Shown: positions 1 to 7,194 of the stretch, in pieces | Layout of the letters: each line of letters opens with the position of its first letter | How positions within the stretch are numbered: the stretch's first letter is position 1 | Assembly: GCA_013001365.1 (NCBI GenBank) | Contig: JABDMQ010000341.1 | Location: forward strand, 1 to 8,481 | DNA: 8,481 nucleotides | Source of the DNA: Flavobacteriaceae bacterium | GTDB taxonomy: Bacteria > Bacteroidota > Bacteroidia > Flavobacteriales > Flavobacteriaceae | Direction of reading: 5' to 3' | Made by a program: the position numbers and the translations under genes | The notes under the pieces: generated by a model | The model's input: the letters and a program-made list of their open reading frames with translations, nothing else | Database searches by the model: none | Told to the model about the DNA's origin: nothing

Positions 1-320
1 GTGAACAGCAAGGTCAATGTCAGCTGGTTGCCAAAGGTCTTTAAGGCCTTTTCCTTTTGTTCAGCTCCAAGAGCACGTGAAATTATCGATGACCCACCAA
101 CACCAATTGCCATTCCTAAAGCTGCTATAAAAAAAGATACAGGTAGTACAACATTGATTGCTGCAATGGCAATGGAGCCTATCCAATTACCAACAAAAAT
201 GGTATCTATCAATATATTGAGAGACATTACCAAAATGCCTATGGAGGCAGGTACAGCTTGCTTTATCAAAAGCTTGCCTATTGGTTCTGTTCCGAGCTCT
301 GATGCAGCGATTTTAGACAT
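1..320 (-). CDS. MATE family efflux transporter, N-terminal part (cut by window edge)
   Basis: Inner-membrane multidrug or cation antiporter of the MATE family, which exports drugs or metabolites using a sodium or proton gradient. I read it from the reverse strand. The ATG is at 320-318 and 106 codons follow before the window ends, so only about a quarter of a usual 440-460 residue protein is visible. The N-terminus has the typical short polar lead, then the TM1 region with QAVPASIGIL (21-30), the conserved NILIDTIFVG (35-44) and TM2 around 50-80. The family-typical GxGGSSIISRALG stretch (73-85) precedes a charged loop (AEQKEKAL, 86-93). The opposite-strand reading frame over the same bases is a shadow. 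The gene is divergent from the EI24 gene. The substrate cannot be predicted. Confidence 0.9.
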   Translation of the reverse strand, partial: MSKIAASELGTEPIGKLLIKQAVPASIGILVMSLNILIDTIFVGNWIGSIAIAAINVVLPVSFFIAALGMAIGVGGSSIISRALGAEQKEKALKTFGNQLTLTLLF

Positions 321-381
321 TAGGCAAAAATAAAACTAATAGGTCACAATACATGCGAAAAACAAAGGCACTTTCTTTCTA

Positions 382-416
382 ATATGGAAATACATCGTAA
401 ATTTATATTTCCATAT
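382..416. repeat. Exact 11-bp inverted repeat in the divergent intergenic region
   Basis: Arms ATATGGAAATA (382-392) and TATTTCCATAT (406-416) are perfect reverse complements separated by 13 bases. The site lies between the MATE start (320) and the EI24 start (439), about 62 and 23 bases from them. The spacing between arm centres is 24 bp, slightly over two helical turns, so it could bind a dimeric regulator. It could equally form a hairpin in the EI24 leader. The arms are AT-rich and no T tract follows directly, so a terminator is unlikely. A function is inferred only. Confidence 0.55.
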
Positions 417-438
417 AAGAATATATCATTAACAAGAA

Positions 439-1212
439 ATGCTGCATAATATAATTAAGGGGATAAAAGCATATGCAGGGACATTTGGACTGATATCTAA
501 ACTAGGCCTTTGGAAATATTTCGGCATTCCAATTTTAATAAGTGTTCTAACTGCTTTTGGAATAGGGTTATTGGCTTATGGCCTATCTGATGATCTTGGT
601 GCATTTATTTCCAGGATATGGATTTGGGAATGGGGAAAGGAAACCTTTACAACCATAAGTGAGGTTATCGGCGGAATTACCATAATTGCCATTGGCCTGA
701 TTCTTTATAAGCATATTATAATGGCACTATCTGCACCATTCATGAACCCTGTTTCAGAAAGAATCGAACAGCATTATACTGGCATAGACCCGAAGGAGCA
801 ACATATTCATAGAGAAACTACCTTCCAGGAACAGCTTTGGCGAGGCATACGTATAAATGTTCGTAATCTGGCCAAAGAGTTGCTGCTGACCATCCCTATA
901 TTGTTGATCAGTTTTATTCCATTAATAGGGTTTCTTTCTACTATCCTTCTATTCCTTGTCCAGGCCTATTATGCGGGTTTCGGAAATATGGACTATACTC
1001 TTGAGCGTCATTTTAAGTATCGCGAAAGCATTGATTTTGTTAGCAGTCATAAAGGCATTGCCATAGGAAATGGCATTGTGTTCATGCTATTCCTGCTCAT
1101 ACCAGTTATTGGTGTCATTCTTGTTCTCCCTTTATCGGTAACAGCTGCCTCAACCAAGACAGTAGAATTACTGAAATCCGAGAATCATCTTTCCATAAAG
1201 CAGAATGACTAG
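439..1212 (+). CDS. EI24 / CysZ-like multi-pass membrane protein
   Basis: Inner-membrane protein of the EI24 domain family, which includes the sulfate permease CysZ. At 257 residues it has the family's usual length. Hydrophobic segments fall near 28-48, 78-97, 145-180 and 206-236. The signature-like stretch SAPFMNPVSERIE (98-110) follows the second segment. A second conserved piece, NMDYTLERHFKYRESIDF (183-200), follows the long central hydrophobic region, as is usual in this family. The start is secure: an in-frame TAA at 430-432 lies two codons upstream and the leader AACAAGAA is A-rich. No cysteine or sulfate assimilation genes are nearby, so a sulfate role is not supported here. The CNNM gene follows 82 bp downstream. 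Confidence 0.85.
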   Translation: MLHNIIKGIKAYAGTFGLISKLGLWKYFGIPILISVLTAFGIGLLAYGLSDDLGAFISRIWIWEWGKETFTTISEVIGGITIIAIGLILYKHIIMALSAPFMNPVSERIEQHYTGIDPKEQHIHRETTFQEQLWRGIRINVRNLAKELLLTIPILLISFIPLIGFLSTILLFLVQAYYAGFGNMDYTLERHFKYRESIDFVSSHKGIAIGNGIVFMLFLLIPVIGVILVLPLSVTAASTKTVELLKSENHLSIKQND

Positions 1213-1247
1213 AATTGAACATGAATTTATAAGGTGAAACGGCGAGC

Positions 1248-1275
1248 TTGTTGTTAAGTTAATTTCGTAGTTTTG
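1248..1275 (+). promoter_or_regulatory. Bacteroidota-type promoter for the CNNM gene
   Basis: TTG at 1248-1250 and TAGTTTTG at 1268-1275 match the phylum's -33 TTG and -7 TAnnTTTG elements with a 17-bp spacer. A transcription start about five bases downstream would leave a short leader of roughly 15 bases before the ATG at 1295. This implies that the CNNM gene can be transcribed separately from the EI24 gene. It is judged on consensus match and position only. Confidence 0.55.
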
Positions 1276-1294
1276 GAGTAAACTAAATTGGTTC

Positions 1295-2371
1295 ATGGGT
1301 TTACTCATTTTCTACGCTGTTATCTCCATATTTTTTTCGTTTTTATGTTCAATACTGGAGGCAGTACTTTTAAGCGTCACGCCAACTTTCATAAACGTAA
1401 AACTGAATGAAGGTAAAGGCTATGCAAAAGATCTGAAATCACTGAAAAGTGATGTCGACAGACCGTTGATCGCTATTCTCACCTTGAATACAATCGCTCA
1501 TACGGTGGGAGCTATCTTGGTAGGTGTTCAAGCAGAAAAAGTATTTGGCAATGGGGATAATTCTATATTTATCGTCTCAGCTGTCATGACCATATTGATC
1601 TTGGTACTTTCTGAGATCATTCCAAAGACCATTGGTGCCACATACTGGAAAGCGCTGGCAAACTTTACATCCAAGTCTCTTAAGGTACTGATATTCCCTC
1701 TTAAATATACTGGGTTGTTATGGCTCATGCAGTTAACAACAAGACTAATTGGTGGGGATGGTCATCATGGTAGTGTGCTGAGTCGAGAGGATTTTCATGC
1801 CATGACCGACATTGCCCATGAAAAAGGTGTATTTGAAGAGTCAGAAAGCAAGGTCATTAAGAACTTATTGACCTTCAAGGATGTCATGGCCAAGGATATC
1901 ATGACGCCTAGAACAGTTATGAAAATGGAGGATGAAAACATGACCGTTGAAGAATTTTTTGCTGCCAACCAGAACTTGAGGTTCTCTAGGATTCCTATAT
2001 TCAGTGATTCGATTGATAACATTACCGGCCTTGTACTTAAAGATGAGGTTTATAAAGAAATGGCCAATGAGAATGGCAATAAAAAATTGGCTGATGTAAA
2101 GCGAGATATTATTATCGTTAATCGCAACTTACCTATCCCACAACTCTTCGAGCAGCTTGTTGCCAATAGAAATCATATGGCCCTTGTCGTCGATGAATAT
2201 GGCTCTGTTAGTGGATTGGTAACTATGGAAGATGTCATAGAAACTCTTCTCGGTCTTGAGATCATGGATGAAAGTGATAATGTTGCAGACTTGCAATTGC
2301 TTGCGCGCAAAAGCTGGGAATCCCGTGCAGAACGACTTGGTTTATTAGAAGAAAAAAAGCCTGAAGAATAA
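1295..2371 (+). CDS. CNNM transmembrane domain plus CBS-pair protein (CorB/hemolysin-like family)
   Basis: Inner-membrane protein of the CNNM/CorB family, linked in bacteria and archaea to magnesium export or homeostasis. The CNNM (DUF21) membrane domain covers about residues 1-150, with E22 in the first helix, the TLNTIAHTVGA stretch (63-73) and the hallmark LSEIIPKT (105-112). A cytosolic CBS pair follows: CBS1 starts near MTPR (203-206) and CBS2 is near 268-322, with ALVVDEYGSVSGLVTMEDV at 296-314. The protein stops at 358 residues soon after CBS2, so it lacks the C-terminal CorC_HlyC domain of longer relatives. An in-frame TAG at 1268-1270 limits the start, and 1295 is the first ATG after it. 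A strong terminator follows directly. The ion transported is inferred from the family only. Confidence 0.88.
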   Translation: MGLLIFYAVISIFFSFLCSILEAVLLSVTPTFINVKLNEGKGYAKDLKSLKSDVDRPLIAILTLNTIAHTVGAILVGVQAEKVFGNGDNSIFIVSAVMTILILVLSEIIPKTIGATYWKALANFTSKSLKVLIFPLKYTGLLWLMQLTTRLIGGDGHHGSVLSREDFHAMTDIAHEKGVFEESESKVIKNLLTFKDVMAKDIMTPRTVMKMEDENMTVEEFFAANQNLRFSRIPIFSDSIDNITGLVLKDEVYKEMANENGNKKLADVKRDIIIVNRNLPIPQLFEQLVANRNHMALVVDEYGSVSGLVTMEDVIETLLGLEIMDESDNVADLQLLARKSWESRAERLGLLEEKKPEE

Positions 2372-2377
2372 AATTGA

Positions 2378-2404
2378 AAAACCCGATCTTCAAGATCGGG
2401 TTTT
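2378..2404. terminator. Bidirectional intrinsic terminator between convergent genes
   Basis: A perfect 11-bp stem pairs AAAACCCGATC (2378-2388) with GATCGGGTTTT (2394-2404) around the loop TTCAA. The core is GC-rich and flanked by A and T runs on the two sides, so it can work in either direction. It begins seven bases after the CNNM stop and lies 30 bases beyond the stop of the convergent secreted-protein gene. Confidence 0.88.
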
Positions 2405-2433
2405 CCTGCTATTAATCAAGAACAAATAAAGTT

Positions 2434-2946
2434 TTACCAATTGTTGTCATTGGTATCTTTGATCAAACTGAATTTGCTGTTGAAGAATCTATCAAATAAC
2501 TGTATTACTTTCTTGGTTCTTGTATTGTCTCGTAGTTCGCCTTTTTTAAGTGTCGCATCATCAATATTTTCCACTAGGTCGCCATTCCAATTAAAATTCA
2601 CTCCAGTAATCGTAACTCGATAACGATCATTCTTTTTTTGGAGATAACCTGTATACTTTCCTCCAGGTTTAAGATAACTAGGATAGCTTCCGCGTCGATA
2701 GCCGTGTGCTCCTAATTCGTTGTTACTATCAAAATTGAATATGAAGATAATTTCTTCTCTTACAATGTATATTTTTTCGTAATTTCCATGAGAACGAAGA
2801 GATTCGTAGAGTTCATGAACAGTTTGATCACTATCATATACCTTTTGCCAAATCAAGTTATTGCTTTCAATCTTGAAATTATGGGACGGACTGAAAACGG
2901 CAAAGGAAGATAGCGCAAATGCAGTTAAAATAAGTAGGGACTTCAT
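2434..2946 (-). CDS. Small secreted hypothetical protein with LIWQKVY motif, possibly DUF4468-like
   Basis: Probably an exported protein of 170 residues and unknown function. I chose the ATG at 2946-2944 because it starts a clear signal peptide (MKSLLILTAFALSSFA, cut near residue 16). The frame stays open 29 more codons to an ATG at 3033, but that longer form would bury the signal peptide behind a charged segment and would span a plausible promoter. The mature part opens with NNLIWQKVYDSD (29-40), then alternating strand-like and helical stretches, a KYTGYLQKKNDRYRVTITGV core (97-116), and a basic, asparagine-rich tail. The W-x-K-V-Y start and YRVTI strand resemble Bacteroidota DUF4468-type TBP-fold proteins, but I hold that assignment loosely. 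It is a single gene, convergent with CNNM and divergent from ogt. Confidence 0.72.
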   Translation of the reverse strand: MKSLLILTAFALSSFAVFSPSHNFKIESNNLIWQKVYDSDQTVHELYESLRSHGNYEKIYIVREEIIFIFNFDSNNELGAHGYRRGSYPSYLKPGGKYTGYLQKKNDRYRVTITGVNFNWNGDLVENIDDATLKKGELRDNTRTKKVIQLFDRFFNSKFSLIKDTNDNNW

Positions 2947-2972
2947 ACTAATAGCTTTATGATTCGGGAATA

Positions 2973-3003
2973 CGAACTTATATAAAAATTGAATTTTGTC
3001 CAA
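2973..3003 (-). promoter_or_regulatory. Candidate promoter of the secreted-protein gene
   Basis: On the minus strand, TTG (3003-3001) and TAAGTTCG (2980-2973) are 20 bases apart and match the -33/-7 Bacteroidota elements with one mismatch in the -7 box. The predicted start of transcription lies about 20-25 bases before the ATG at 2946 and inside the alternative longer reading frame. This supports the shorter start. It is only a consensus match. Confidence 0.35.
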
Positions 3004-3071
3004 TTTATCTGACCTTTTATCGATGAAATGCATGATTTTTTAATAATTTTTGATGTAAATACTATCTCTCT

Positions 3072-3545
3072 ATGAAAACAGCGATAATAAATACCCCACT
3101 GGGCAATACACTTGTTGAAGGAGATAATGATGGTATCTTGGCTATCAGCGTGCTAGATGAAGATTTAACACCAACTGATATTATTCCAGAAGAACTTGAG
3201 GAATGTGCTGTTCAATTAATGGAATACTTCAATGAAGGAAGGGAAGAGTTTACTTTTAAGATGAATCCAAGAGGTACTGATTTCCAAAAAAAAGTCTGGA
3301 GCGCTTTACTCGAAATCCCATATGGTAAAACAACCACCTATCTCGAGCTTTCAAAACAACTTGGTGATGTAAAAGCCATTCGCGCTGTGGCCAATGCCAA
3401 TGGCAAGAATCCGTTATGGATCGTGGTGCCTTGCCATCGTGTTATAGGAAGTGATGGGTCTCTAACGGGATATGCTGGAGGATTGCATAGAAAAAAATGG
3501 CTGCTGGAACATGAAAGCCCAGTAAAGCAACAATCATTATTTTGA
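3072..3545 (+). CDS. ogt: Methylated-DNA--protein-cysteine S-methyltransferase (O6-alkylguanine repair)
   Basis: Suicide DNA-repair protein that moves the methyl group from O6-methylguanine (or O4-methylthymine) to its own cysteine. The C-terminal catalytic domain (about 66-150) is complete. It shows FQKKVWSALLEIPYGKTTTY (71-90) with Y90 at the position of the base-flipping tyrosine, IRAVANANGKNP (103-114) with R104 as the likely helix-intercalating arginine, and the active-site PCHRV with C121 acceptor and H122. The N-terminal domain is short and divergent, as is common. There is no Ada-type regulatory domain, so at 157 residues this is Ogt-like rather than Ada. The last five residues are QQSLF, resembling a sliding-clamp-binding peptide. 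The leader is a pyrimidine tract with no Shine-Dalgarno. It is the first gene of a likely four-gene operon. Confidence 0.95.
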   Translation: MKTAIINTPLGNTLVEGDNDGILAISVLDEDLTPTDIIPEELEECAVQLMEYFNEGREEFTFKMNPRGTDFQKKVWSALLEIPYGKTTTYLELSKQLGDVKAIRAVANANGKNPLWIVVPCHRVIGSDGSLTGYAGGLHRKKWLLEHESPVKQQSLF

Positions 3546-3576
3546 TCTATATTTATCTTCATTTTTATCACACCTC

Positions 3577-4728
3577 ATGAAATACGTTAAGAAGCCTGTT
3601 AAATGGTTGTTGATCTTATTGGGCCTTACCATAGCCATATTGTATATTACAGATACTGATTATCTTATTAAAGCAGTGCGAACTATATATATGAGGGGCT
3701 ATACAACAGCCTTCCTTGATGACTACAAGAGATTTGACAATCAAGTTATCAGCAATGGAACCTCACAATCCTGGCCTAATCATGTTGATTACAATATTGC
3801 TCAAGAAACAGATGCCTTAAAAAAGACAAACTCCGAATATGGCACGGTAGCATACTTGATAATCAAGAATGATAGTATTTGGTTCGAAAATTATTATGAT
3901 GGTTTTGGACCTGATTCTCAATCAAATTCGTTTTCCATTGCTAAAAGTTATGTCTCTGGCCTTATGGGTAAAGCGATTATGGAAGGTCATATTAAAAGCT
4001 TGGACCAACCGGTTTGCGATTTCTTGCCCAAGTTCTGTGAAGGCAAGGCGGCGAAATTGACTGTAGGCGACCTGTCTAGCATGGCCTCTGGGACCAATTG
4101 GGATGAAGCTTACTATTCACCTTTATCGATAACCACTCGAGCTTACTTCGACGACGATCTTGAAAAAGTCATGCTTGGACTGGAAGTTATCGATGAGCCT
4201 GGCCAGAAATTCAAGTATGCAAGCGGCGATACACAAATGCTTGCCATGGTAATCGAGAAAGCAACTGGTAAAAAACTATATGAATACCTCACAGAAAGTT
4301 TCTGGAAGCCATTAGGGTCGGAAAACCCAACACTTTGGCAGCTAGATAGCAAGGAACACGACCTCGTTAAGGCATATTGCTGTATTGCGAGTAATGCAAG
4401 GGATTTTGCTCGTTTTGGCAAGCTTTATAAAGACCACGGAAAATGGTATGGTCAACAACTACTGGACTCTGCATTCGTTGCCAAGTCATTGAGGCCAAGA
4501 TTCCCTGAAAGTCCACAATACGGTTATGGTTTTTGGTTAAAGGAACAGCTTGGCAAGCAATTCTTCATGATGCGTGGACATCTAGGTCAATATGTCATCG
4601 TACAGCCTGATGACAATGTGATCATTGTGAGGTTAGGTCATCAAAAATCGCCAGATGCAGGCATAGGTAAATTCACTGAGGATATTTCAATTTACATTGA
4701 AGAGGCCTATAAAATGTTAGCGTTATGA
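3577..4728 (+). CDS. Membrane-anchored serine hydrolase, beta-lactamase/peptidase S12 family
   Basis: Serine hydrolase of the beta-lactamase-like fold (class C, esterase EstB and 6-aminohexanoate-dimer hydrolase relatives). A basic N-terminus and one hydrophobic helix (about 9-25) anchor it, with the catalytic part probably periplasmic. The nucleophile motif is SIAK (S120 to K123). The second motif is Y214-A-S216, where penicillin-binding enzymes have YxN. The third is HLG (335-337) instead of KTG. Both changes occur in the esterase and amide-hydrolase branches, so the substrate is unlikely to be safely called a beta-lactam. DEPGQKFKYASGDTQMLAMV (206-225) and the helix after it are typical of the family. 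Cysteines occur at 147, 154, 268 and 269. At 383 residues the length is normal. Its stop overlaps the next gene's ATG. Confidence 0.87.
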   Translation: MKYVKKPVKWLLILLGLTIAILYITDTDYLIKAVRTIYMRGYTTAFLDDYKRFDNQVISNGTSQSWPNHVDYNIAQETDALKKTNSEYGTVAYLIIKNDSIWFENYYDGFGPDSQSNSFSIAKSYVSGLMGKAIMEGHIKSLDQPVCDFLPKFCEGKAAKLTVGDLSSMASGTNWDEAYYSPLSITTRAYFDDDLEKVMLGLEVIDEPGQKFKYASGDTQMLAMVIEKATGKKLYEYLTESFWKPLGSENPTLWQLDSKEHDLVKAYCCIASNARDFARFGKLYKDHGKWYGQQLLDSAFVAKSLRPRFPESPQYGYGFWLKEQLGKQFFMMRGHLGQYVIVQPDDNVIIVRLGHQKSPDAGIGKFTEDISIYIEEAYKMLAL

Positions 4729-5438
4729 TCTCTAAATTGAATCTTGAAAATATCCTGTTCTTGGATATAGAGACCGTACCTGAAAGCCAACACTTTTCGC
4801 AACTGCCTAAAGAGAAACAAGAATTATGGGAGGCGAAATCCCTATATCAAAGAAAGGATGAGTATACCGCTGAAGAGTTCTATCCACGTGCTGGTATTTG
4901 GGCAGAATTCGGCAAGATCATCTGTATTTCTGTCGGATATTTCAATATAGAAAATGATAAAAGAACATTAAGGGTCACCTCTTTTTTTGGCGATGAAAAT
5001 AAGGTCTTAAAGGATTTCAAGAATCTACTGATATCGCATTTCGCTCAAGCGAAGCATTTGCTTTGCGCACATAATGGTAAGGAATTCGATTTTCCTTATA
5101 TCGCTAGGCGGATGATCATCAATAGGATCGAATTACCTTATAAATTGAACCTCTTTGGAAAGAAGCCCTGGGAAGTACCTCATCTGGATACTCTGGAGCT
5201 ATGGAAATTCGGGGATTACAAGAACTATACGTCGCTTAAATTAATGGCAAATGTTCTAGGTATTCCTTCTCCTAAAGATGATATTGACGGCAGCGAGGTT
5301 TATAGTGTTTACTATGAAGAAAACAACTTAGATCGAATAGTTGCTTATTGCGAGCGAGACACCATAACCGTTGCGCAAATCTTATTAAGACTTCGAGGTG
5401 ACGACTTACTAACAAATGAGGAAATCAAGCATATATGA
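4725..5438 (+). CDS. PolB-like 3'-5' exonuclease (DEDDy superfamily)
   Basis: Predicted 3'-5' exonuclease of the DnaQ-like fold, closest in pattern to the stand-alone PolB-type exonuclease family (DNA_pol_B_exo2). All acidic motifs are present: Exo I LDIETVP (13-19) with D14 and E16, Exo II HNGKEFDFPYI (116-126) with N117 and D122, and Exo III Y208-CER-D212, the YxxxD form that defines DEDDy enzymes. Metal-dependent trimming of single-stranded 3' ends is expected. No polymerase domain is attached, and 237 residues is normal for the stand-alone form. The start codon overlaps the hydrolase stop as ATGA (4725-4728), so translation is probably coupled. Its nearness to ogt suggests DNA maintenance, but the substrate and pathway are unknown. 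Confidence 0.9.
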   Translation: MISKLNLENILFLDIETVPESQHFSQLPKEKQELWEAKSLYQRKDEYTAEEFYPRAGIWAEFGKIICISVGYFNIENDKRTLRVTSFFGDENKVLKDFKNLLISHFAQAKHLLCAHNGKEFDFPYIARRMIINRIELPYKLNLFGKKPWEVPHLDTLELWKFGDYKNYTSLKLMANVLGIPSPKDDIDGSEVYSVYYEENNLDRIVAYCERDTITVAQILLRLRGDDLLTNEEIKHI

Positions 5439-5479
5439 TTATCTTTTAGCTTTTTAGGATATACGCCTAATTCTATAAT

Positions 5480-7171
5480 ATGAATCAAACTCCTATACTT
5501 TCGGTCAAGGACCTTTCAATTACCTTTAATTCTGATGGTAAGGACAATGAGGTGATAAAGGGAATCTCGTTCGATCTTCATGAAAATGAGATTCTTGGCG
5601 TTGTTGGCGAATCTGGTTCTGGAAAATCAGTATCCACTATGGCAATTCTTGGATTGCTTCCAAAGCAAATTGCAAAGATCACTAGTGGAAGCGTTCTTTT
5701 TCAGGAACAGGATTTAACCTATCTTTCAGAAAAGCAACTTGAAAACATTCGTGGCAAAAGGATCAGTATGATATTCCAAGAGCCTATGAGTTCCTTGAAC
5801 CCATCCATGACTTGTGGTAAACAGGTTTCTGAAATATTACAGGAGCATACATCTTTGTCATCAACACAGGTAAAAAATGAAACACTCTCGTTGTTTGAGA
5901 AAGTCAAACTTCCAGATCCAAACCGAGTGTATTCTTCTTATCCTCACGAGATCAGTGGCGGACAAATGCAACGTGTCATGATTGCAATGGCAATTGCTTG
6001 TAAGCCTAAAATACTCATTGCAGATGAGCCTACAACTGCTCTTGATGTAACGGTACAAAATGAGATCATAACCTTGCTCAAGGAGTTACAGGTAGAAACC
6101 AAAATGAGCATTATTTTCATAACACACGACCTTTCTTTGGTCTCCGGAATAGCTGATAGGATTTTAGTTATGTCCGATGGTAAAATAGTTGAACAAGGTT
6201 CCACAGAACAGATTTTCAGGTCGCCAAAGCATATTTACACCCAAGCGTTGATCAAATCAAGACCACCTTTAAAAGGTCGATTGAAGAAGTTACCAACCGT
6301 AAGTGATTTCTTGAACAAGACGTCGTCGAAAGAAATAATAACAGATGCCGAACGTAAAGGACGTCACAAAAAACTTTATGCCCAGGAAGCTTTGTTAGAA
6401 GTGGTCAATCTTGAAAAAGAATATTTTACAAAGTCAGGATGGTTTAGTTCTCCAAATTCATTTAAAGCAGTGAATCAGGTAAGTTTCAAGATCTATGAAG
6501 GTGAAACCCTAGGCTTGGTTGGTGAGTCTGGCTGTGGCAAATCAACATTAGGTAATGCTATTTTGCAACTGGATAGGTCTACCGCTGGAATAATACTGTA
6601 TCGTGGAAAGGATGTAACAAGCCTTAAAGGAAAGGAGCTCAGAGCCCTGCGTAAAGAAATACAAATTATCTTTCAAGATCCCTATGCTTCATTAAACCCG
6701 AGAATTTCAATAGGTAATGCCATTTTGGAGCCGATGAAAGTTCACAAATTATATGGCAACGATAAAAAAAGAAAGTCGCAGGTTATTGAGTTATTAAATA
6801 GGGTTGGATTGCAACCAGAACATTACGATAGGTACCCTCATGAGTTTTCCGGAGGTCAAAGACAGCGTATTGGCATTGCCAGGACCATTGCACTTAATCC
6901 TAAATTAATTGTATGTGACGAATCTGTATCTGCTCTGGATATTTCAGTACAGGCACAGGTCTTGAATCTTTTAAATGAATTGAAAGAAAAATTTGGATTC
7001 ACTTATATATTCATATCTCATGACCTAGCAGTGGTTAAATACATGGCTGATCAACTTCTAGTGATGCATCAAGGTAAAATCGAGGAAAGCGGCGAAGCGG
7101 ACAAGATATATTCGCATCCTGAAAAGGAATACACAAAAAAATTAATAGATGCCATCCCAAAAGGGTTATAG
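5480..7171 (+). CDS. Fused two-domain ABC ATPase of the oligopeptide/dipeptide type (DppD-DppF like)
   Basis: Cytoplasmic ATPase with two complete nucleotide-binding domains in one chain, like YejF or GsiA, expected to power import of peptides or similar solutes. NBD1 has Walker A GESGSGKS (43-50), Q-loop Q100, signature ISGGQ (158-162), Walker B with D182-E183 and H-loop H216. NBD2 has Walker A GESGCGKS (348-355), Q-loop Q399, signature FSGGQ (456-460), Walker B with D480-E481 and H-loop H514. Both sites therefore look active. A basic linker (about 255-303) joins the domains and includes the peptide-transporter C-terminal segment (SRPPLKGRLK, 260-269). At 563 residues the length is as expected. 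No permease or binding-protein gene is in the window. It sits 41 bp after the exonuclease gene and is followed by a terminator. Confidence 0.94.
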   Translation: MNQTPILSVKDLSITFNSDGKDNEVIKGISFDLHENEILGVVGESGSGKSVSTMAILGLLPKQIAKITSGSVLFQEQDLTYLSEKQLENIRGKRISMIFQEPMSSLNPSMTCGKQVSEILQEHTSLSSTQVKNETLSLFEKVKLPDPNRVYSSYPHEISGGQMQRVMIAMAIACKPKILIADEPTTALDVTVQNEIITLLKELQVETKMSIIFITHDLSLVSGIADRILVMSDGKIVEQGSTEQIFRSPKHIYTQALIKSRPPLKGRLKKLPTVSDFLNKTSSKEIITDAERKGRHKKLYAQEALLEVVNLEKEYFTKSGWFSSPNSFKAVNQVSFKIYEGETLGLVGESGCGKSTLGNAILQLDRSTAGIILYRGKDVTSLKGKELRALRKEIQIIFQDPYASLNPRISIGNAILEPMKVHKLYGNDKKRKSQVIELLNRVGLQPEHYDRYPHEFSGGQRQRIGIARTIALNPKLIVCDESVSALDISVQAQVLNLLNELKEKFGFTYIFISHDLAVVKYMADQLLVMHQGKIEESGEADKIYSHPEKEYTKKLIDAIPKGL

Positions 7172-7194
7172 CATAAAAACTTTCTTGGCTAAAA

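Noticed and set aside
1..333. A 110-codon plus-strand frame at the left edge
   Set aside because: It is the shadow of the MATE gene on the other strand, whose translation shows clear family sequence; the plus-strand product has no recognisable features.
325..349. TATTTTTG (minus strand, 332-325) as a -7 box giving a leaderless MATE mRNA
   Set aside because: The -7 match is exact, but the only nearby TTG (349-347) leaves a 14-base spacer, too short for the usual 17-23, and AT-rich DNA gives such matches often.
439..1212. Naming the EI24 gene cysZ
   Set aside because: Family membership is clear but there are no cysteine or sulfate genes nearby and the family has several functions.
5454..5470. 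Hairpin TTAGG/CCTAA just before the ABC ATPase start
   Set aside because: Only five base pairs and no T tract; too weak to call a terminator or attenuator.
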